The translations under genes were made by a program, and so were the position numbers. This document shows, in pieces, positions 47,401 to 59,117 of a stretch of 64,000 bases of DNA. A model generated the notes under the pieces. That model was not told the DNA's origin. It saw only the letters and a list, made by a program, of their open reading frames with translations, and did not search any database. Within the stretch, counting starts at the first letter, position 1. Every line of letters starts with the position of its first letter. Origin of the DNA: Tetragonia tetragonoides (Eukaryota; Streptophyta; Magnoliopsida; Caryophyllales; Aizoaceae); contig CM076140.1 in the NCBI GenBank assembly GCA_038025085.1, forward strand, positions 5,009,501 through 5,073,500, given 5' to 3'.

Positions 47401-50400
47401 ACTCTAAGGGCCGGAACGTCGAAAGCATTGGTGAAATCGAAATTCAGGGACCTGGATGACATTCTCAGGGCACCGAGGGTCCTATCAAGTCAGATTACAC
47501 CCCTAGAGAAAAGTTTAGCCAAAAATTACAATCGGGCCAAGGAAGCCAAAAATTGAAAGCAATCCACAGAGCTTCTGGGAGGCCCCGAAATGAAGGTGGA
47601 TATTTTCGCACCACATCGCACGGGACCCCCTTAGGGGACATTGGAGGCTCCCCGGGCAGGTTAGCAGGTCCCTAGTAGGCTTGGACGAGCGTTTTACGGC
47701 ACACCACTCTTAAGGGTCGAAACGTCGAAGTTGGGGGACTAGAATAACCTTCCCGGGGCACCGAGGGTCCTATCGGGTCAGGTTAGAACCCCAGAGAAGT
47801 TTGGGAAAAAATCATAATCGGGCCCCGGGAAGCCAAATATCGAAGGCTATAATCCACAGTTTTTGGGCTTCCACGAGGCCCCGAAATGAAGGTGGATATT
47901 TTCGCAGCACATCGCATGGGACCACACTAGGGGACATGGGAGGCTCCCGGGGCAAGTTAGCAAGCCCTTATAGGCTTGGACGAGCATTTTACGGCACACC
48001 AATATAAGGACGAGAACTTTGAAAGCATGGGTGAAATCGAAGTTCGGGGACCCGAATGACTTTCCTGGGCACCGAGGCTCCTATCGGGTCAGGGTTATCG
48101 CAGAAAGTATGGCCAAAAATCACAATCGAGCCCTGGGAAGCCAAAAATCGAAGGCTATAGCTTCTAAGAGGCCCCGAAACGAAGGTGCATAGTTTCGCAC
48201 CACATCGCACGGGAGCCCCCCAGGGGACATGGCCACATGGGCGGCTCCCGGGGCAGGTTAACAGGTCCATAGTAGGGTTGGACGAGCATTTTACGACACG
48301 CCACTCTAAGGGCCAGAACAGCGAAAGCATGGGTGAAATCAAAGTTTAAGGACCAGGATGACCTTCCCGAGGCACCGAGGGTCCTATCGTGTTAGGTTAG
48401 ACCCCCCAGAGCCAAAAATCACAATCAGGCCCCGGGTACCCAAAAATCAAAGCCTATAATCCACGGTTTTTGGGCTTCTGTGACGCCCCAAAACGAAAGT
48501 TTATATTTCCATACCACATCGCACCGGACCCCCCTATAGGACATGGGAGGCTCCAGGGGCAGGCTAACAGATCCCTGGTAGGCTTGGACGAGCGTTTTAC
48601 GGCAAACCACTCTAAGGGTCGAAATGCCAAAAGCATGGGTCAAATCGAAGTTCGGAGACCCGGATGACCTTCACGGTTTACACCGAGGGTCCTATCGGGT
48701 CATGTTAGATACCCCAAAGAAGTTTGGCCAAAAATTACAATCGGCCCAAGAAGCCAAAAATCGAAGGCTAATCCACGGTTTTGGGCTTCTAAGAGGCCCC
48801 GAAACGAAAGTGGATATTTTCGCACCACATCGCACAGGACCCCCATAGGGGACATGGGAGGCTCCCGGGGCAGGTTAACGGGTCCATGGTAGGCTTGGAC
48901 AAGAGTTTTATGGCACACCACTCTAAGGGCCGAAACGTCGAACGCATGGGTGAAATCAAAGGTTCGGGACCCAGATGACCTTCCTGGGGCACCGAGTGTC
49001 CTAAAGGGTCAGGTTAGAATACCAGAGAAGTTTGGCCAAAAATCACAATAGAGCCCCGGGAAGCAAAAAATCGAAGGCTATATCCACGATTTTTGGCTTC
49101 CGACAGGCCCCGAAACGAAGGTGGATATTTTCACACCACATCGCACGGGACCACCCTAGGGGACATGGGAGGCTCCCGGGGCAGGTTAACGGGTCCTTCG
49201 AAGGCTTGGACGAGCGTTTTACGACACACCACTCTAATGGCCGGAATGTCAAAAACATGGGTGAAATCGAAGTTCGGGGACCTGAATGACCTTCCCGAGG
49301 CACCGAGGGACCTATCGGGTCAGGTTAGACTCTCCAGAGAAGTTTCGGCCAAAAATCACAATCGGGCCCCTAGATGCCAAAAATCGAAGGCTATAATCCA
49401 CAGTTTTTAGGCTTCCCGAAGACCCCCTCACGAAGGTGGATATTTTCGCACCACATCGCACAAGACCCCCCTAGGAGACATGGGAGGCTCCCGAGGCAGG
49501 TTAATGGGTCCCTTCTAGGCTTGAACAAGAGTTTTACGGAACACCACTCTAAGGGCCGAAATGCCAAAAGCATGGGTGAAATCAAAGTTTGGGGACCCAA
49601 ATGACCTTCAGGGGGCACCAAGAGTCCTATCGGGTCAGGTTAGACCCCCCAGAGAAGTTTAGGCAAAAATCACAATAGGGCCCCGGGAAGCAAAAAATCG
49701 AAGGCTATAATCAACGGTTGTTGGGCTTCTGAGAGGCCACGAAATGAAGGTGGATATTTTCACCATGTCGCACGGGACCCCCTTAGAGGACATGGGAGGC
49801 TCCCGGGGCAGGTTAACAGGTCCCTGGTAGGCTTTGCAATCGTTTTACGGAACAACACTCATAGGGCCGGAATGCCAAAAGCATAGGTGAAATCGAAGTT
49901 CGAGGACCCGGATGATCTTCACGGGGCACCGAGGGTCCTATCGTTTCAGCTTAGACCCCCAGAGATGTTTGGCCAAAAATCACATCGGGCCCCGGGAAGC
50001 CAAAAATCGAAGGCTATAATCCACGGTTTTTTGGGCTTCTGGGAGGCCCCGAAACGAAAGTGGATATTTTCGCACCACATCGCACAGGACCCCCTTAGGG
50101 GACATGGGAGGCTCTCGGGGCATCTTAATGGGTCCCTGGTAGGCTTGGTCAAGCGTTTTACGATATACCACTTTAAGGGCCGGAACGTCAAAAGCATGGG
50201 TGAAATCGAAATTCGGAGATCCGAATGACCTTCCCAGGGCACCGAGGGTCCTATCGGGTCAGGTTTGACCCCCAAGAGAAGATTGGCCAAAAATCACAAT
50301 CGGGCAAAGCCAAAAATCGAAGGCTATAATCCACGGTTGGGCTTCCAGGAAGCCACGTAACGAAGGTGGATATTTTCGCACCACATCGCACGGGAACCCC

Positions 50401-53400
50401 CCTAGAGGACATGGGAGGCTCCCGGGGCAGGTTAACGGGTCCCTGGTAGGCTTGGACAAGCGTTTTACGATACACCACTTTAAGGGCCAGAACGTCAAAA
50501 GCATGGGTGAAATCGAAATTCGGAGACCCAAATGACCTTCCCAGGGCACCGAGGGTCCTATCGGGTCAGGTTTGACCCCTCACGGAAGTCCGGCCAAAAA
50601 TCACAATCGGCCCTAGGGAAGCCAAAAATCGAAGGCAATCCACGGTTTTTGGGCTTCGGGGAGGCCCTGAAACGAAGGTGAATATTTTCGCACCACATCG
50701 CACGGGAACCCAAGGGACATGGGAGGCAACTAGGGAAGCTTAACGGATCCTTGGTAGGCTTGGACGAGAGTTTTACGGCACACCACTCTAGGGGCCGGAA
50801 CGTCGAAAGCATGGGTGAAATCGATGTTTGGGGACCCGGATGATCTTCGCGGGGAACCGAGTGTCCTATCGAGTCAGGTTAGACCCCAAAGAAGTTTGGC
50901 CAAAAATCACAATCGGGCCCCGAGAAGCCAAAAATCGAAGGCTATTATAATCCACAGTTTTTGGGAAGCCCAGTAAAGAAGGTGGATATTTTCGCACCAT
51001 ATCGCACGGGACCCCCCTAGGGAACATGGGAGATTGTCGGGCAGGTTAACGGGTCCCTGTTAGGCTTGGACAAGCGTTTTACGGCACACCACTCTAAGGG
51101 CCGGAACGTCGAATGCTTGGGTGAAAGCGAAGTTCGGGGACCCGGATGATCTTCTCAGGGTACCGAGGGTCCTATCGGGTCAGGTTAGAACCTTAGAGAA
51201 GTTTGGCCAAAAATCACAATCGGGCCCCGGGAAGCCAAAGATCGAAGGCTATATAATCCATGGTTTTGGGGCTTCTGGGAGGCCCCGAAACAAAGGTGAA
51301 TATTTTCGCACCAGATCGCACGGGACCGCCCTAAGGGACATAGGAGGCTCCCGGGGCAGGTTAACGTGTCCCTGGTAGGCTTAGACGAGCGTTTTACGGC
51401 CCACCAGTCTAAGGGCCGGAACTTCGAAAGTATGGGCGAAATCGAAGTTCGGGAACCCGGATGAACTTCCCGGGGCACCGATGGTTTTATAGGGTCAGGT
51501 TAGACCCCCAGAGAAGTTTGGCCAAAAATCACAATTGGGCCCCGGGAAGCCAAAAATGGAAGGCTATAATCCACGGCTTTTGGGCTTCTGAGAAGCCCCG
51601 AAACGAAGGTGGCTATTTTCGAACCACATTGCACGGGACCCCCCTAGGGGAGATGAGAGGCTCCCGAGCATGTTTTCCTGGTAGGCTTGGACGAGCGTTT
51701 TACGACACACAGCGTCGAAAGCATGGGCGAAATCCCGGGGAAGATTATCTAATCCATGCATTTTTTATTTTACCAACTATTTTTTTTTTCTTGAAAAGGA
51801 TATTTTAGAAATTACATTTTGAGGAAGATGCAATATAACCCAAAATCCTGAAACACAACTCTCTACCACCATATTCATTATTCACTGAGGAAGTCTGTTT
51901 GGTCCATAACTTTATAGATGTATATATTTTGAGGTATTACCATAAAGAAAGTCAAAGGTAATATTCAGGTTATCACAGAAAGTCAGAAATCAGTAGCTTA
52001 ATGCCCACAAACTTCACAACAGATTCTTAGAGTTGGAGGTATTATCATTGGGAATGAAGTTTTTGACTAGGAAACTAGCATCATGCATTTGTAAGGTCAA
52101 CATAGTAGCTTACTTTTCCTTTTCCGAAGACATGGTATATTATAAATATGGTATGGACCTCTGGGTTTCAATGTACTTATCTGTCAAATTATGTTCATGA
52201 ACTGAACTAAGATCTTGGTTTAGTGACTGTCTGTAACAACTAAAATAGGAATCTTATTCCCAAACTCCACTTATCCTGATTCAATAGCTTATGCTGGAAC
52301 AAAGGCTCAAGGGGGCACATTTTTTTTATTTTTTTTTTACACTGCCTATAAAATAAATGTCTAAAGTACAATTTTTGCTGGCAATATATATCCATACACA
52401 GTGGGAGACTTTGGGGGAAGAAACGAAGGGGGGAGGGGGGGAGAGAGAGAGAGTTGACTGCATACCACGTGAACAATGCCAATGAGAACTTCAGTTGAGG
52501 CTTGGCCTGTCAAGACCTTCTTGAAAGCATCAGAGGTAAAAGCAAAATGGGGCCCGCCACAAATAGCTTCACCTAGTCGCAGGAAGGGCACTACCAAACT
52601 ACAAGTCACGCAACTTTCACTCAATAGAAGAATAAAGCTAGGCACCATTAACCAAACTAGTTTAGTCAACAATACTTGAACTGTAATTAATAATTGATTT
52701 TAGTCAACAATACATGTTGTTCAGTGAAAAATGTATGAATCAAAAGCAAGGTTACCTCAACTCTACTGGAGTAGCCACAATATTAGCAAGCATAACACTT
52801 GCAGCATGGCAATGTGATCCAAGCATAGCGATAGCTATCCCACATAGAAATACAGGGACCCCTGTTAAAAACTGAATTAGCTTGAATGTAATATGTATCA
52901 GATGAACATTTCAAGAATTAGAAACAAAGTTAGACGTGTTACAATTAAGAACAAACTCAGCTCCATAAATGATGAAAATCCCAGCAGAAATATACTGGAA
53001 ATGTGAGTATATGTTGCAATTAAGGGACTTCCCAGTTGATACACTGACATATATGTCTGCGCTCTGCAGCAAATGATGTTCCAGCGTTCTTTTAGATTGC
53101 TTCCCCTCTCTTGAAGATGCATGGTTGTATACATCTTTACAGATCAATTGCTTCTTTTTTTTTAGATAAGAAAAAGAATTTTATTAAGAGATATAGGGAG
53201 AATTACACCAGTAGTAACGTCCTTAATGAAGGACCATAGCCAAACCAAGGGCCAATCCTATGAGAATAAAACCTATACATTCAATGCTTATTCAGAAAAC
53301 CTGCCTTTAACCTGCTCCCGTCATAATTTATGCTAGACTTCAAGCGCTCAAGCTCTCGCATACCTTTCTTTTTCCTAGACGTAATCTGATTACCTAATGC

Positions 53401-56400
53401 CACCTCCTTACCCATGCGATCAACAAATGAAATACCCAATGCCTCGAAAAGTGCATTTCCTCGCGCATCCGCCTCCTCACTACCAAGCGTATAACCTGGC
53501 AATGGAGGGGTCGGAAGGAGGCCATCCCCACATTCAACAGTTACATCTTGTTGCAGAAAATCGAGCTGCTGCAAGGGCTGTTGTACAGTCTGCTGGGGAG
53601 ACACAAAGCGACCCCCTGAGATTCCCATCATGGCCAGCCCTTGGCTCAAGGAAAAGTCCACCTCCTTCTCAGTAAAAAGAGCAACATCCCCCAAATCCAC
53701 AGTAGGAGTCTCGGAGACATGAGAAGCCCAGTCCTCCCTCAATTTGTCCCTCCTAAGGTCATCTAACAACAAACCAGTTCCTCCAGCACTAAAATCATCT
53801 GCAAAATATGAACTATCATCCTCCTCTGAACTGGAACCTACTCCAAAAGAAAGCCCATGTTCAACACCCTTGCTTGAACAGGCCTTATCCGTGCCCATAT
53901 TCAAACAAGTGTTCCCAGATGGAATCTAAACTCTTCCCTTCTCAACTGGAGGGGAAGTACCTTCCTGCACGTGAGATTGCTTGCCACCCTTGTCACCAAT
54001 TAAGCCACCACAGGAAGTGTTCTCCAGTCCTTGCTGCGAAGCATCCCCAAACGCAGGTGAAACCACCTCTAGCGGGCCAGAACCAACGGGACTAGTACCT
54101 TCAGGTTGTTGATTACTTCCTAAGGTTAACCCAAGTTTTAACCCCTCCACAGGGTTATGGGCATTAGCCACAGCATTCACCAATATAGGGGAGAGTAACT
54201 TACCCAAATCCAAAACAATGTTAATAGTTGATCCCGAGTTACAGCGTTGGAAACTAGCCAAATCATCACCCGAACTAACCTGAATGGGTATGACCCTAGG
54301 CGAGTCAGCAGACATCTCGTGAATCATTCCACACGCTTCACGCGCCAAACAAGAAGTTTCACGCGCTTCACGCGCCTCACGCGCCATTCCAGAGGCTTCA
54401 CGCGCCTCACGTGCCACTCCAGAAGCTGCACGAGCCCCACGCGCCCCACGCGCCTCACCATGTGTATCACGCGCCTCAGTTGCTTCTTTTCTTACTTACT
54501 TCCATTTATTGGGAAAGAAGAGTTTAGCCAATGATGAATGCCTTGCACAATCTCTCTTACTCAAAAGATCTACCTCAAACAGCACGGTTATGAGTTCATA
54601 TTTGGAATAGGAAATAGTATACCCCCAAGGGTTTTGCATTCGTTAGTTTGACGCATTTACCTTGTAAAGATGATATTTCCGTTATCCGTTGGAGGGTCAG
54701 CCTCTGAGTATGTATTATCATGCTCAAGCTTTCTCGCATTCATAAGTTAAATTAGACAGCAAAGTAGGTTTAGTGGGCAGAGTTGACGAATGCCCCATTT
54801 ATCTCTCCCTCATAGACTAACTTGCAGAAGCTTGAGTTTATAAATTAAAAGTGGTACGTAATTGAAAAGTAAGGTTGTGAGTATATTAGACATTTTCATA
54901 GAGATGGTTGTTCATGCTTTGTCCAGTTAATAACAAACCCTAGGCGAAAGCATAAATTTAACAAGTTATCTGAACCTGCATGAAAAATCAGACAGCCTGC
55001 TCTCATGCAGCCATGCTTATACAACTGTGTTCTCCACCAAATCTGGTCCATCTCTAGTAAATAGAATATCAGACTGGATACTAAGCATATAATCAATTAT
55101 GGCAATTAAATGCTAACCTACTGAGTTGCAGGTTAATCCCTCTTCTCATCCTTCATTACTCTTTGCATAATGAAGAGCTAAAAGGAAAATTTTAACCGGG
55201 TGTTATGAAATGAAAAGGCCTTGGAGCTGAAAATATGCACTGGATGCATGATTCACCACTGGTGGTACATTGAAGAAATGTCACTGCAGAGGTGAAACAC
55301 TTTTTAACGGAAGAGCACGGGAAAGGAGATTCAGCACCATGTAAGGGGTCGTGACGTGTGCCAAAGGTTTAAAACAGATGGGTATTGTAGCTACTACATA
55401 TACCATCTACCACTGTAATATACAAGGGCTAGATTTGCTCATATCTATTGCCTACAGCCCTCAAACAGATTGCCAAACAAAGGTGTTAAACAGATTCTTG
55501 AAGACACAGCTGGAGCAAATGGATTAGCCCATCAGAATGGTACAACACCAACTACCACACATCCTTGGGAACACACCCCCTTTTAGGTCCTATATGGCTT
55601 CCTTCTTCCATAGAACCCTTTTTTACAAGGGGAAGCCAACGATGATGTTGATAGGATCCTCACACGGAAGAAATATATTTATCAAAGTGCTTAAGCGGTT
55701 CATGGAGAGGCCAAAACAAAGAATGTTTAGGCTTGGTAACAACCACAGGGCTGACAAGCAATATGCCATTGGGGATTGGGTAAATTTGAAAGTAGAAACT
55801 TAAAGAAAGAGCACTGTGGCAAAAAGACAAAACGAAAAGCTTTCCCCGAGTGTCTATGGGTCGTAAAACGTACAGAGTCATTGACAGAATTGGACAAGTG
55901 GCCTACAAACTTGAGCAAAGATACACTCTACTTTTCATACATCTCAGCTGAAGAGATGCTACAACTTGTCTGGCAACGTACCTTCATTTATCAAGAATTC
56001 AGGACATGAGGCAGAACCAAAAGCCATCTTAGAAAGACAATTAGTTAAAAGAGGCAGACACGCAGCTACAAGGTAAGTCAAATGGAAGGGGCCGAGCTGC
56101 TGAAAACAGTACTTGCCACTTGGCGATACCAATATCACCTTCTGAAGAAGTATCATCCTTTCAATCCTCGAGGACCACTCGGTGCAGCTCCCACTTGGAG
56201 AACTATAGTCACATAAATACAGCCTGGTAGCCTAAATGGAACTCTGATCATTACTAATTGTTCACTAGGATGTGATATCGTTTTCAGGTGTTTTTCTATC
56301 ATTTTAGCCTCCTTAAATTCTGCATCAAATCTCTCTCTCCCTCTCTGTCTCTCTATACATACATGATATATGTGTTACTTCCTCCGTTCCATATTATAAG

Positions 56401-57369
56401 ACGTTTTAGAAATTGGTTTTGTTTCATACTACAAGTCATTTTAGAGTTCCAATAAGGCATTTATACTTTTTACCCATTCTACCCTTGTTTCACATTACCC
56501 CCTTAATTGCTCACCTTCTTTGTTAAATTCGAAATCAAGGGATAAAACAACTTATTTTTGCTACGAATTGAGACTATCTAATAACTTTGTTAATTCGTGT
56601 GCAAAAACCTTGAATGACTTATATTATGGAACAAAGTGAGCATTTCTTTGACCGTTTATACAGTTCATAAATAGTTCACTGAGCTTAATGATTCTTATAC
56701 TAATTGGGTACTCTGTTGACTGAAATTCATCAGATATTTTCAAAATTTTAGCATTCCTAGAGTTTCAGTTTTTACATTGCAACAAATCCAAAGCTGAAAA
56801 TTCAATGAACTTGGATACCAAGCACATATCCAATGAATGCAAATACTTGAAATCATCATGTAATCAACTAATGTTGGACGTTCACAGTAATAAACCTCTA
56901 AATAGAGTAAACAAAAAGATAAACCCCACGTAAATCCAAGAGCTGATGAACATACCACATATGGGGAATAAACCCAACGTAAACCCTAGAGCTGTCGAAA
57001 ATGCCAATTGCTTTGGCTCTGCACCCCTGAAACCAACAAAAAGTCAGTCTCTCTCATCCAATCATCAACAGAATTTAATGAATCATCTTGATAATATCAC
57101 AAGCAGAAGTAAGAAAGTCATAAGTAACATTTCGATACTGAAATTAACGAATCTGATCATATTGGAGCTCAAAATTGAGCAGAAACATAAAATAATTTTC
57201 CAATTAGTAGTGTATTTTACAGGAAGAATAAGAAAGAAGACCTGCGTAGAATCTGAATAAGAGGGTCGAGGATCTTGTTGTTGAACCAAGAAGCTAAACC
57301 AAATGTTGGAATTTGTATCTGTTTTATTGTCGCTTTTTCCACTTCCAATTTGGGGATTTTTTCTATTAA
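44489..57369 (-). CDS. DUF2062-type multi-pass membrane protein, ~199 codons, start unresolved
   Basis: Seen: minus-strand exons 57369(or later)-57242, 57026-56956, 52861-52756, 52598-52466 and 44650-44489 join in frame to TGA. Segments in order: LASWFNNKILDPLIQILRR, GAEPKQLAFSTALGFTLGL then FPICGVPVFLCGIAIAML, VMLANIVATPVELSLVVPFL, RLGEAICGGPHFAFTSDAFK then KVLTGQASTEVLIGIVHV, LFGWLVAAPFILAVLYVMLL, SSEVKLKVRD. The GLFP-x-C-G turn, the ATP-(V)-E motif (bacterial NP) and hydrophobic helices fit DUF2062, a family of unknown function. No ATG precedes LIEKIPKLEV in frame before a TGA at 57370-57372, so translation must begin in an unseen upstream exon or at a non-AUG codon. Intron 2 (4.1 kb) carries LINE, Ty3/gypsy and Stowaway insertions; intron 4 (44651-52465, 7.8 kb) carries satellite block 3. 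Exons remain undamaged. Confidence 0.85.
45070..51740 (+). repeat. satellite block 3, about 22 monomers of ~308 bp, inside the DUF2062 gene intron 4
   Basis: The anchor GGTGGATATTTTCGCACC recurs from about 45137 to 51609 at 290-320 bp (mean near 308). A full unit reads through GAAGTTTGGCCAAAAATCAC, CCCGGGAAGCCAAAAATCG, AATCCACGGTTTTTGGGCTT, CCCCCTAGGGGACATGGGAG, GGACGAGCGTTTTACGGCAC and CACCGAGGGTCCTATCGGGT. It is the reverse complement of the block 1 family and a cousin of block 2. No clear dimer order is visible. Palindromes CCCCTAGGGG and CCCCGGGG recur in each unit. The right edge (51640-51740) is degenerate. Confidence 0.95.
51741..52465 (-). other. distal part of DUF2062 gene intron 4
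   Basis: AT-rich intronic DNA lies between satellite block 3 and the 52466-52598 exon. It contains T runs and a short GA-rich stretch (52425-52453) close to the donor. No other feature was recognised. Confidence 0.5.
53159..54479 (-). mobile_element. LINE-derived insertion with poly(A) tail
   Basis: On the minus strand the segment ends in TTTTTCTTATCTAAAAAAAA. It is flanked by an 11-bp duplication TTGCTTCTTTT on the plus strand (53148-53158 and 54480-54490). It carries ORF1-like coding debris, an untranslated tail and AATAAAA before the poly(A). No ORF2 (endonuclease or reverse transcriptase) is present, so it is 5'-truncated or internally deleted, or a non-autonomous derivative. It sits in intron 2 of the DUF2062 gene, same strand as the gene. 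Confidence 0.7.
53281..54417 (-). pseudogene. LINE ORF1-like pseudogene with GCGCGTGAGGC repeats
   Basis: Two ORFs in the same frame (54417-53926 and 53922-53281) are separated by a single TAG. The first opens with an alanine/arginine/glutamate repeat (MAREAREASGMAREAREARE) made by a GCGCGTGA-type minisatellite. The second ends RELERLKSSINYDGSRLKAG then FLNKH, which resembles the C-terminal end of plant LINE ORF1 just before ORF2. No CCHC knuckle was seen. The assignment to LINE ORF1 is moderate; the rest (e.g. INIVLDLGKLLSPILVNAVA) is not recognised. Confidence 0.55.
55235..56230 (+). pseudogene. degraded Ty3/gypsy integrase fragment
   Basis: Pieces in shifting plus-strand frames follow the order of a Ty3/gypsy integrase. 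A remnant of the zinc-binding HHCC region comes first (HDSPLVVH, then VRGRDVCQRFKTDG), followed by SIAYSPQTDCQTKVLNRFLK near the end of the catalytic core, RADKQYAIGDWVNLKVET of the C-terminal module, and EPKAILERQLVKRGRHAATR of the chromodomain-side tail. Frameshifts and stops separate the pieces, and most of the catalytic core is missing. No LTRs flank it. It lies in intron 2 of the DUF2062 gene in the opposite sense. Confidence 0.75.
56378..56640. mobile_element. Stowaway-like (Tc1/mariner) MITE
   Basis: The left end CTTCCTCCGTTCCATATTAT follows a TA dinucleotide. The right end ACTTATATTATGGAACAAAG followed by TGAG pairs with it as an imperfect terminal inverted repeat. The CTCCCTCCGT-type end is the Stowaway hallmark. 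The right TA duplication is not preserved (CA). Confidence 0.78.
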
Positions 57370-57679
57370 TCACAGTACTTTGATCTGAGAAAAAGCTAGA
57401 GGAGTTTGAGGGATGATCTATTTTTGTTCAAAGCGTGCTTTGTTTATTTTGATTGATTGATTGATTGTGGAGTTGGGTTGAGTGTTGTTTGGTTTTTCCT
57501 TTTTGTTTTTTTTGTTTGTTTTTGTTTTCTCTTTTTTCGGGTGGGGGTTTAATATGGCAAGGAAAGCAGGTAACCATGCAAGGGCGAGGAGAGATGGATT
57601 ATGATAAAGACGAAGAAGGGGAGTTCTGAAATTATGCAAAGTCTTTTTATTTCTCAGTCTTGTCTCTACTATGGGTTTA

Positions 57680-57981
57680 GGGTGTGTTCTTTTCCACTTA
57701 TTAGACCTTAGTCAATCAGTGAAAATCAGTGGTAAGACTTTACTTAATAAGTAAGAATCAGTTGCAAGATCCTACTGAATCAGTGAGAATCAGTGGCAGA
57801 ACCTTATTCAATCGGTGAAAATCAGTGGCAAGACCCACATTTCTACTCACAGAATCAGTGGCAGGACCTTATTGAATCAATGAGAATCAGTGGCAAGACC
57901 TTACTCAATCAGTGGAAATCAGTGAGAGGACCTTACTCAATCAGTGAAAATCAGTGAAAATAAGTGGAAAAGAACGCACCC
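57680..57981. mobile_element. Tourist-like MITE with internal AATCAGTG tandem
   Basis: A 302-bp element starts GGGTGTGTTCTTTTCCACTT and ends AAGTGGAAAAGAACGCACCC, flanked by TTA (57677-57679 and 57982-57984). The interior is built from about eight copies of an AATCAGTGAAAATCAGTGG, then AGGACCTTA-type unit of roughly 30-40 bp. It lies just upstream of the DUF2062 gene. Confidence 0.9.
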
Positions 57982-59117
57982 TTAGTGAAGTGATTCAAGG
58001 ATGGTATAAGTTATCTGATGTTAATTCGGTTTCTTACCCTACCCTTTTGTTGGGCGCTTGCTGAATCCCACTACGTAGCTTGGGGAGAGGCATTTAGATG
58101 TTGCCCGAGTGGTGTTGCTGCTCTGTTGTTCTTGGGGGTAAGCTCATTGTACTTTCTTTTCTTTTGGAGCTTCTCGTGTTGTAGGACATTAGGCCCTCCG
58201 AGAGAGGAACCTATTGTTTCACTTTCTCCTTACCCTTACAAAAAGTAAAATTAGGGGGGGGGGGGGGAGGGGGGAGGAACGGGCTCATTAGGCCCAGCGG
58301 TGTAAACAAACCAAGTCTTCCGACTTACAAAAATCATGCAGCCCTCATCCAGGAGAAAGGGATAGAGAGAAATGGCATCGCAATGGCAGTCGTATATTAA
58401 GGTGCTACAAGTCCAAAGTTTGAAGAACCATAGCTGCATCTAAAAGAAACATTACCTCAAATGTTAGAACTTCTTTAAGTACAAAAATACGATCCTAAAT
58501 GAAAACCCACATTAAGATAACAAATGCTAACGTCTCAATTCTCAAGTGATCCAGCCTTCATTTCCCCCCCCCCCCCCCCAATCCAGTAAGAAAACAAGGG
58601 AAACACAGAAAGCAAATTGTCGCTCCATACATCTCACAAAAGCTGTATTCAGCATCAGCCATCAGTACAACCTCAGAATATCAGTATCGAGTCCTGTACA
58701 ACCACATCAACCATGCAACTACATTGATAACTAAAGAATAATTAGCTAAATCAAATCAGTTGACAGCTAAAAAAACTGGCATCAGATAGAGAAACCTGGT
58801 AATCAAATTATCAACAGTTGCTGACCCCTTCTATCCGCAAGGCACAACATCAGGAAACCTTCTATCCATCACAAGGATTGGAAGTGAACAAACTCCCAAA
58901 AGAGGGAACAGAATTCAGTAGCTGACTTCTCAATTCCATTTCATTCAAAATTCAGGAACTTAAGGCATCGAAGACAGCACAATTAAACAGCTCTACAGAT
59001 AAACTGGCAATTTAGGATATTTGAACATATATTGCACAAGTTCTTTACAAAAGGACAATCTGCCTGGTATCTCGTACATGAGCTCCCAACTTCATGTGTA
59101 CGACAAAATGCTTTGAT
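57982..59117. other. spacer with G and C homopolymer tracts, WHIRLY gene 3' flank
   Basis: A G-rich run (58254-58273) and a C run (58564-58579) bracket sequence without a recognised gene. The part near 59117 should be 3'UTR of the minus-strand WHIRLY gene. ORFs of 60-76 codons here are unsupported. Confidence 0.45.

Noticed and set aside
45531..51808. Dozens of 60-117 codon ORFs in satellite block 3 on both strands
   Set aside because: Repeating, mutually overlapping peptides such as MPREGHPGPRTSISPML follow the ~308-bp period. No start/stop or length is conserved between monomers.
53397..54095. Plus-strand ORFs of 92 and 95 codons
   Set aside because: They are antisense shadows of the LINE ORF1-like frame on the minus strand.
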